33,607 nucleotides of DNA, from the IMG/VR virus record IMGVR_UViG_3300010371_000082, positions 1 to 33,607 of that record; one strand, written 5' to 3'. The DNA comes from a virus. The notes under the pieces are model-generated. The model had not been told where the DNA came from. It saw nothing but the letters and a program-made list of their open reading frames with translations, and made no database searches. A program made the position numbers and the translations under genes. This document shows, piece by piece, positions 27,999 to 33,607 of the stretch (the first letter of the stretch is position 1; every line of letters starts with the position of its first letter).

Positions 27999-29795
27999 AT
28001 GGAAGCCGCCGAGAAAATCGCCCGCCTATCCCAGGCCCTCCAGGAGCCCGAGGGGAAGTACACCCACGCCCAGATTCGGGCCAAGCTGAACGAGCTGGTC
28101 CAGTCGGCCGGCGAGCCGGCGGTGTCAGGGCCGGGCGCGGACGTCCCGGAACCGCAGCCGGAGCCCCAGGGCGGCGCGGGAGGCTCGCTCCCCGTGCGCC
28201 TCGGCGCGCGCGCCCTCGATGCCGCCTCCTTCGGCATGTACGACCGGGGTCTCAACGCCCTGGACGCCCTCACGGGCCACCGCACCCACTTCGGGGTGCC
28301 ACCGGAGCAGGCGGCCCAGGACGAGCAGGAACACCCGCTCCTGGCGCACACCGCCGACGCGGTGGGCTACGTCATGCCCGGCACGCCGGTCGCGCGGACG
28401 GCGGAGGCCGCGGGAAAGGGGGTGGACGCGCTCACGAACGCGCTGGTGAAGCGCAAGCTCCTCACCGAGGCGCCCGGGGCCGTACCGACCGCAGCGCGCG
28501 TGGCGGCCCGCGGGCTGGCCGGCGCGGCGAAGGGCTCGCTCACCGCCGGGACGACCCGGGGCGTCGAGGGCGTGGTCGCGGGGGAGGACCCAGAGACCGC
28601 CGGGCGCGCCGCGATGGACGCCGCGTCGAGCCCGGTGGCGCCGGTGGCCGGGGCGGCGCTCGGGGGCGCGCACGGGGCGGCGGACGAGGGGGCGCGGATG
28701 GCGCGGGGGGCGAGCTCGGACCTCCGAGTGCTCCACAAGGCAGGCCTCGAACCGGGCCCCGTCCCGGGACGGCCGGTGATCCGCGAGGACCAGCCGATCT
28801 ACCGCCAGCTCCCGGGGGCGTCGGAGCCGCCGCTGGGCGTCTCGACGGCCACGCCCGCCACGCGCGGCGCGGCGGCGCGGCGCGCGGCGGATGACATTCT
28901 CCCGGACCTTCAGGCCCGCTCGACGGCCAACAACCAGCGATTCGGCGAGCTGAAGCAGGAGGCGGTCGCGCGCCAGGGGAAGAACCCGGCCGCACTGAGC
29001 CCGATCTTCCGGGAAATCGACCGCCACCTTGCCGATCCGGGCCTCTCGGACTCGACCCGCAGCCGCCTCGAGGGCCTCCGAGAGAAGCTGGTCGCCAATT
29101 CGACCCCCACGCGAGGAGGCACGTTCGCCACGGCGGCCGATCTGGACCGCCTCCGCGACTACGCCGACGATCTCGCGCGCCAGGAGCGCGCCGCGAAGGC
29201 CAGCGACGTCCCTCTGCGCAAGGTCTCCGACATGATGCGCGACAGCGTCGCCGAGGCGGCCCCCTCCATCGCCCGCGTGAACGCGCAACAGCACGACGTG
29301 CTGAGCGGCTTCGAGGAGCGGCGCGCCCTCCTCGGCATGCCCCGCTCGCAGCTCCGCGGGGCGCCGACCTCGGAGGCCACGCGCCGGGCGGTCGCCCGCA
29401 GGATCCGACAAGGGGGTGAAGAGACGGCCACGGCCGGCGTGGGGACCGCGAGCGAGGGGAGCGCGGCCGACCGCCTCGCGCGCGCCGGAGCCCCGCCGAC
29501 GCTGCCCGGAACGAAGGGGCTGCCGCCGGAGCCGACCTACGGGGCGAGCCTGGCGATGCCGCGGCTCCAACTCGCCCAGGAGAACCTCCAGCTCTCGCCA
29601 TCGAAGCTGTTTTCGGGGGCGCACTCGGGGGCTGGGATCGCACACCGGGCGCTCCACTACCTCCCGATGCGCGTGGGGTACCCGGCCATGCGGAGATTCG
29701 GGGACTCTGACGTGGGAGGCGGACCGCTGGCGGCGGATGCGCTGATTCGAGCAATTCGAGGAAGAGACAAGCAGGAGAACAACGATGCCGATTGA
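27999..29795 (+). CDS. putative ejection protein 3, Ala/Arg-rich
   Basis: The 598-residue protein starts three bases after the previous stop. An N-terminal helix (EKIARLSQALQEPEG), a weakly hydrophobic central region (GLAGAAKGSLTAGTTRGVEG, PVAPVAGAALGGAHG) that could interact with membranes, and charged helical stretches (DRLRDYADDLARQERAAK) follow. Such a mix is typical of large phage ejection proteins. It is extremely GC-rich, so the antisense frames in this region stay open by chance. The last 11 bases overlap the next gene. Confidence 0.55.
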   Translation: MEAAEKIARLSQALQEPEGKYTHAQIRAKLNELVQSAGEPAVSGPGADVPEPQPEPQGGAGGSLPVRLGARALDAASFGMYDRGLNALDALTGHRTHFGVPPEQAAQDEQEHPLLAHTADAVGYVMPGTPVARTAEAAGKGVDALTNALVKRKLLTEAPGAVPTAARVAARGLAGAAKGSLTAGTTRGVEGVVAGEDPETAGRAAMDAASSPVAPVAGAALGGAHGAADEGARMARGASSDLRVLHKAGLEPGPVPGRPVIREDQPIYRQLPGASEPPLGVSTATPATRGAAARRAADDILPDLQARSTANNQRFGELKQEAVARQGKNPAALSPIFREIDRHLADPGLSDSTRSRLEGLREKLVANSTPTRGGTFATAADLDRLRDYADDLARQERAAKASDVPLRKVSDMMRDSVAEAAPSIARVNAQQHDVLSGFEERRALLGMPRSQLRGAPTSEATRRAVARRIRQGGEETATAGVGTASEGSAADRLARAGAPPTLPGTKGLPPEPTYGASLAMPRLQLAQENLQLSPSKLFSGAHSGAGIAHRALHYLPMRVGYPAMRRFGDSDVGGGPLAADALIRAIRGRDKQENNDAD

Positions 29796-30183
29796 AGACG
29801 TTTCAATAGGGGTGTCCGGCGGAACGCCGGGGGCCGACGCGAACGATTACGTGCTGTTCGACTCGACGAAACATCTGTCGGGGGCGATCTGGAAAAGCTG
29901 CGGCTTCGACCGCGCGCAGTTCATAGTCAACAACGCGCAGGCCGGCATCCTCAAGTCCTACTGGTCCCCCGACGGCGGGACGACCTGGAACCTGAATAGC
30001 TGGACGGCGGTCGCCGCAAACAGCGGCGTCGTCACCGGCGCGGGTGTCGCGCTAACCCCGTACGACTTCGCGCTCTCCGGATTCCCGGACTGGAAGCTCA
30101 TTTGGACGAACGGCGGATCTGCTCAGAACCCCTGGCAGCCGACCTTGACCCTCTCGCGGGGCCAGAAGCAGGCGAGCGTCTGA
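29785..30183 (+). CDS. small beta-rich virion protein, 132 aa
   Basis: The protein starts at ATG 29785 with AGGAG nine bases upstream, inside the end of the previous gene. It is beta-rich with Trp, Gly and Asn turns (AIWKSCGFDRAQFIVNN, KSYWSPDGGTTWNLNSW, GFPDWKLIWTNGG), similar to small carbohydrate-binding or fibre domains. The SPDGGTTWN block resembles Asp-box turns seen in beta-propellers and fibres. No family is certain. It probably belongs with the fibre genes that follow. Confidence 0.55.
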   Translation: MPIEDVSIGVSGGTPGADANDYVLFDSTKHLSGAIWKSCGFDRAQFIVNNAQAGILKSYWSPDGGTTWNLNSWTAVAANSGVVTGAGVALTPYDFALSGFPDWKLIWTNGGSAQNPWQPTLTLSRGQKQASV

Positions 30184-30926
30184 TGGGAACGTCTATTCCT
30201 ACGGCCGGAGGCGGCGGCGGCTCCGGGTTCGGCACTCCATTCACGATCGATCAGCTCAACAGCGTCGGGGCCAATGTTCAGACGTGGGAGTTCCAGAACC
30301 AGCTTTTGGTGAACACGTCTGGGTCAGAGACGGCGAACATGCTGATCACGGTCCCCGTGAACGGCGCCCAAGTGTCCCTGGACCTGGCCTCGCTCAATGC
30401 CAGGGGCAGGCAGACCGCTTCGACGAACGCCGCCACCCCCACGGTAGCGCTCAGCCCACGCGCCGACATCCTGGTGATTTCCATCGGCGCCGATACCACG
30501 TCGTTAACGATCACCGGGACGGACCTGGATACCGATTTCGAGTACGAGGTTAGTCTAGACCCCTACGTCGGTGCGACTACGCCGTCCGCAATCACCTGCG
30601 ACCTCAACGGCTCGACGAGCACGTACGTTGGTCTCGCCTTCGCCGCGCATGGTACTGGCTCCGGTTCGATTCTGAGCAGAATCCAGTTGGCCGACACGGA
30701 TCTGACCGGAACTGTCGGCATGGCAAAGGTCAATGTCCGAAAAACCCCAGGAAAGGCAGCGACCTGGAACGGCCAGAACTTCACGACCGAGGGTGGCGGA
30801 ACGTTCCTTGAGTTCGTGCAGGGCAACAGCAACATCACCGCGAACGTGACGAGCCTGGTATTGAACGGGAACATCGGAAACGGCTCGGTCGTCGTGCTCA
30901 AGCGGAACCGCTGCACGGTGCTGTGA
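30183..30926 (+). CDS. fibre- or baseplate-type virion protein, 247 aa
   Basis: The start is ATG 30183, in a TGATG overlap. After a Gly-rich linker (TAGGGGGSGFG) the protein consists of many short beta strands (MLITVPVNGAQVSLDL, ADILVISIGADTTSLTI) with Ser/Thr/Gly turns, typical of fibre or receptor-binding modules. Near the C-terminus is FLEFVQGNSNITANVTSLVL. No enzyme motif. Probably part of the adsorption apparatus with its neighbours. Confidence 0.55.
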   Translation: MGTSIPTAGGGGGSGFGTPFTIDQLNSVGANVQTWEFQNQLLVNTSGSETANMLITVPVNGAQVSLDLASLNARGRQTASTNAATPTVALSPRADILVISIGADTTSLTITGTDLDTDFEYEVSLDPYVGATTPSAITCDLNGSTSTYVGLAFAAHGTGSGSILSRIQLADTDLTGTVGMAKVNVRKTPGKAATWNGQNFTTEGGGTFLEFVQGNSNITANVTSLVLNGNIGNGSVVVLKRNRCTVL

Positions 30927-30929
30927 CAC

Positions 30930-31637
30930 ATGGCGGTGACGGTCCGCAGCGGTAACCTGCTGCTGTTCACCGGCGACAGCATCACGGACTCGCGGGTATG
31001 GTTCGATCAGCCTGGCGGGTTGCTCGATCTCATCAACGCTGGCCTGAAGAAGATCGGAGGTTCCCCCGGAACCGGATTCATCGCGGGCAAGCAGGGATCG
31101 TCCTTCATCGCCGGCAGGCTCCTGGGCTGCGCCGTCCGTAATACCGGAGTCAACGGCAACGTGACTGGCGACATCGCCGCCGACGTCCCGGGCCGCATCA
31201 CGAACTACAACCCGGACGTGGTTGTGATTCTCATTGGCGTCAACGACGTCGCTGGTCGAGTGGCAACGGCGACCACGCTCGCCAACATGACGACGATCCT
31301 GTCATCGACGAGAGCGAGCCTTCCGAGCGCGCAAATCGGAGTCGTCTCAATCATGTGCTACGGGGAAGCGTGGACGGCCGGCCCACCCCTCGCCTGGAAC
31401 AACGGCGTCACCGACACAAGCTTCCTCGAACCTGACAACGTCAACTTCCAAGCCCTTTGCGCCACGTATAACGCGACATTCATCGACATCCGTACGCCGC
31501 TCCTCGCCATCGAGCCCACTATCAATCCGACCAGTCAGAACCAGGCATTCACCATCGACGGAGTCCATCCGGTCGAGCCGGCGTCATGCGTGCAAATGGG
31601 TACCTGGGCCTTCCCGTACTTCACGGTGGTCCCGTGA
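30930..31637 (+). CDS. SGNH/GDSL-family esterase
   Basis: The 235-residue protein has the SGNH blocks in order: GDSIT (15-19, nucleophile Ser17), the Gly of NTGVNG (block II, about residue 73), GVND (103-106, Asn105) and DGVHP (210-214, Asp210 and His213). These enzymes hydrolyse O-acetyl or other ester groups. In a fibre region next to a pectate-lyase-type spike, the likely substrate is acetylated surface polysaccharide. There is no signal peptide, so it is expected to act as part of the virion. The next gene overlaps its stop (GTGA). Confidence 0.85.
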   Translation: MAVTVRSGNLLLFTGDSITDSRVWFDQPGGLLDLINAGLKKIGGSPGTGFIAGKQGSSFIAGRLLGCAVRNTGVNGNVTGDIAADVPGRITNYNPDVVVILIGVNDVAGRVATATTLANMTTILSSTRASLPSAQIGVVSIMCYGEAWTAGPPLAWNNGVTDTSFLEPDNVNFQALCATYNATFIDIRTPLLAIEPTINPTSQNQAFTIDGVHPVEPASCVQMGTWAFPYFTVVP

Positions 31638-33493
31638 AGTTACTCCGGTACATCCCTCTCGCGCTCCTGCTCGTCGCCGTCTCCGCCGTTGTCGCCCATT
31701 CCCAGGTGGCGCCGCAAACCTGGGACGCCCCGCAAGACGGAGGGGGAAACGCCCTCTATGACGTGGCATCGCTCCAGGTTAACAACCTCGCGGGGATCGG
31801 GACCCGATGCGTCGAGGTCGACGCGGCGGGGAACATCATGCCGATGACCGTTGCCTGCAACGCCGGGACCGTAACGAACGTGATCGGCGCGGGAGGATTG
31901 ACGTGCTCTCCGTCGTCTCCGAATCCGACCTGCACGCTGGTGAATTTCACGTGTCCGGCCAATGAATTCGCGTCATCCGCGAGCGCAGCATCCGGACTTC
32001 AATGCTCCCAGCCTACTTATGCCAATATCGGAGGATCCGTTCCGGCCATTACGCAGCTAACGACGGACGTCCTTGCCGGTCCCGGCTCCGGCTCCCAGTC
32101 CGCGACCATCGCCGGCCATGCCGTTACCTACGCGAAGATGCAGCATGAGGGAGCATCGACTCTCCTTGGCAACTCCACGGCATCATCGGCCGACATCGAG
32201 GAGATTGGGCTCGGAAATGGACTCGGTTTTACGCACCCCGGCCCGGGCGTTGACCAGGTCGAAAACACGAGCGCACTCTTCATGCTGACCGCCGTCACGC
32301 CGCTGGCGTTCAACGTCGGCGCGAACACGCTCACGGGGCCGGGCGTGGTCTACACGGGGGGCACGTCGCCGATCGACATCGGGACCGCCGTCGGCAATGG
32401 CATCTTCGCGTGCTCGACGGTGGCCGGCGTGTGCTCGCCCGCGCCCGCCACCGTGACGGGCGGCGTGGCGTACAACGGTGCCACCGGGTTCCTCACCGAC
32501 GCTGCGTTTTCGTGCGGAGCGAACACGTGGGTGTCGTCGACCAGCACGAGCGGGCCGGCGTGCACGCAGCCGGCGTTCTCAAGCCTGAGCGGGTCGGCGA
32601 CGTGCGCGCAGCTCCCGGCGCTCACCGGCGTGATCAATACAAGCGCGGGATCGTGTGCCACCGCATTTCAGAACATCGCCGCGCATACTATCTGGGCAAA
32701 CGGAACCGGGCTGGCTGCACCAGCGGCTCAGACCCCCATCGGGACGACGATGGCGTTTGACGGAACGGGGCAGCTCCAGAACGTCGGCCTTCGCGACGGC
32801 GGCGGCGTCAATCACGTCACGACGGGGACGTGGCCCATCTCCAGCGTCATCGAGACGGACGTGAGCGGCAACATCGCCGCCGAGGCGCAGCTGGCGTGCG
32901 GGCAGAGTGAAGGGCCGTGGACGGGAGACGCGCGCAAGTCGGCCGGCTCCTGCGCGGTGACCAACGTCGCGATCACCGAGACGAGCGGACCGACATCGCT
33001 GACCATCGGCGCCATCCCGGACTCGGCGCCCGAGGCGACGGTTCTTATCCGTCCCGCGGGCTCGCCGACGGTCGTCGGAGTTGCCGCCCATAACGTCGCC
33101 ATCCAAGCAACGAAGCTGCACTTTTCCTACACGTTTGCGTCCTCGTCCAACGTAACGTCGTGCTGGCTAACCCCAGGAGGACCGTTCGCGAATTGCGGGA
33201 CCCTCGAATACCCAAACGATTTCCTGGCTGGACATATTCAGGTCAGGTTGAACATCAACACCAATGGAGTAACAGCAGGAAATCTAACCTTCTTCGCGAC
33301 CCGCAACGGAACCGGAATCGGCGGAACCGGAATAAACGTAACGTCTGCAACTAGCACCGGCGTACATGTTGGGACTGCGGTCGTAACCAGCTCTGCGTCC
33401 TCGAATGATACCTATGGGGCGGCGTGGAGCACTGATGCCGGGTTTGCGAACAACTTCAACATCATGTCGCTCGAGGTGATCCTGACGCCATGA
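31634..33493 (+). CDS. long fibre-like protein with a signal-peptide-like N-terminus
   Basis: The 619-residue protein starts at a GTG overlapping the SGNH stop. Residues 1-25 read as a signal peptide: KLLRYIPLALLLVAVSAVV, then AHSQ, a plausible cleavage site. The rest is a repetitive beta-rich fibre: recurring GNGLGF or GNGIFAC units, TLLGNSTASSADIEE and TIWANGTGLAAPAAQ blocks, and many Gly/Thr/Ala turns. Cysteines occur in many of the repeats, which is unusual for a cytoplasmically assembled fibre. The last 150 residues form a different beta domain. A secretion signal on a virion fibre needs explanation. Confidence 0.65.
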   Translation: MKLLRYIPLALLLVAVSAVVAHSQVAPQTWDAPQDGGGNALYDVASLQVNNLAGIGTRCVEVDAAGNIMPMTVACNAGTVTNVIGAGGLTCSPSSPNPTCTLVNFTCPANEFASSASAASGLQCSQPTYANIGGSVPAITQLTTDVLAGPGSGSQSATIAGHAVTYAKMQHEGASTLLGNSTASSADIEEIGLGNGLGFTHPGPGVDQVENTSALFMLTAVTPLAFNVGANTLTGPGVVYTGGTSPIDIGTAVGNGIFACSTVAGVCSPAPATVTGGVAYNGATGFLTDAAFSCGANTWVSSTSTSGPACTQPAFSSLSGSATCAQLPALTGVINTSAGSCATAFQNIAAHTIWANGTGLAAPAAQTPIGTTMAFDGTGQLQNVGLRDGGGVNHVTTGTWPISSVIETDVSGNIAAEAQLACGQSEGPWTGDARKSAGSCAVTNVAITETSGPTSLTIGAIPDSAPEATVLIRPAGSPTVVGVAAHNVAIQATKLHFSYTFASSSNVTSCWLTPGGPFANCGTLEYPNDFLAGHIQVRLNINTNGVTAGNLTFFATRNGTGIGGTGINVTSATSTGVHVGTAVVTSSASSNDTYGAAWSTDAGFANNFNIMSLEVILTP

Positions 33494-33607
33494 TCGAAGC
33501 GACCATCGGCGTCGGAGTCACCATCCTGCTCGGCCTGGCGGGCGTGATCTACACCTACGGGCGCAACGTCCAGGCCCTCACCATCCTCACCAAGGAAGTG
33601 TCGGAGA
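33490..33607 (+). CDS. small membrane protein, partial (start of lysis region?)
   Basis: The frame starts at an ATG in the previous stop (ATGA) and runs off the window after 39 codons. Residues 2-22 are one membrane span (ATIGVGVTILLGLAGVIY), followed by a charged helix (ALTILTKEVSE). This is the layout of a phage holin-like or spanin-like protein with a cytoplasmic or periplasmic coiled tail, which fits the place after the fibre genes, but it could be any small membrane protein. Confidence 0.55.
   Translation, partial: MIEATIGVGVTILLGLAGVIYTYGRNVQALTILTKEVSE

Noticed and set aside
1-33607. CRISPR array or tRNA genes
   Set aside because: I saw no spaced direct repeats of CRISPR length and no cloverleaf-compatible sequence with a T-loop motif; a dedicated tRNA search would be needed to exclude a diverged one.

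Overview
The window is a 33.6-kb piece of a GC-rich tailed double-stranded DNA phage genome, or possibly a prophage. The evidence is a continuous virion module: small and large terminase, portal, a GroES-like protein, scaffold, HK97-fold major capsid, P22 gp4-like and gp10-like tail factors, a pectate-lyase-fold tailspike, three long ejection-type proteins, an SGNH esterase and a long fibre. The gp4/gp10 pair, the ejection proteins and the absence of a tape-measure, tube or sheath gene point to podovirus morphology with a P22-like neck. No integrase is visible. The host cannot be named; base composition suggests a GC-rich bacterium. Both window edges fall inside transcription units.

Layout. 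(1) 30-3767, plus strand: a tightly coupled early operon with ATGA, GTGA and TTGA overlaps. It encodes an HNH-like protein, a minimal cytosine-methyltransferase-like protein, a lambda O-like initiator (1601-2257), a helicase-loader-like protein and several small zinc-binding proteins. The initiator gene carries nine AACGC repeats at 11-12-bp spacing followed by an AT-rich tract, so the replication origin is probably inside it. (2) 3764-5248, minus strand: an early operon of five small genes, one encoding a secreted protein. It carries two type II hammerhead ribozymes (3764-3824 and 4474-4527). Both have the complete catalytic core, and their stems differ by compensatory changes. Together they bracket exactly three small genes. 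(3) 5249-5450: a divergent control region with GTATAGC/GCTATAC repeats. (4) 5451-7806, plus strand: ribbon-helix-helix and helix-turn-helix regulators and a run of small genes. (5) 7916-33607, plus strand: the virion module. Its two largest gaps carry the same promoter-like motif, TTGAC-N11-CATTGTGT. One antisense HNH endonuclease gene (19178-19684) is inserted in it. The window ends in a membrane-protein gene that probably opens the lysis region.

How the parts work together. The O-like initiator would bind its internal iterons and, with the loader, recruit a helicase. Regulators from 5451-5853 probably act on the divergent promoter region. Late genes package DNA into a procapsid built from scaffold and capsid, close it with gp4- and gp10-like factors, and attach a spike and fibre likely to act on surface polysaccharide. 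The most unusual feature is the ribozyme pair. If both cleave, a 706-nt RNA carrying three open reading frames is released from the minus-strand transcript, with a hairpin at each end and ends suitable for 5'-hydroxyl/2',3'-cyclic-phosphate ligation. This could stabilise, uncouple or circularise that message.
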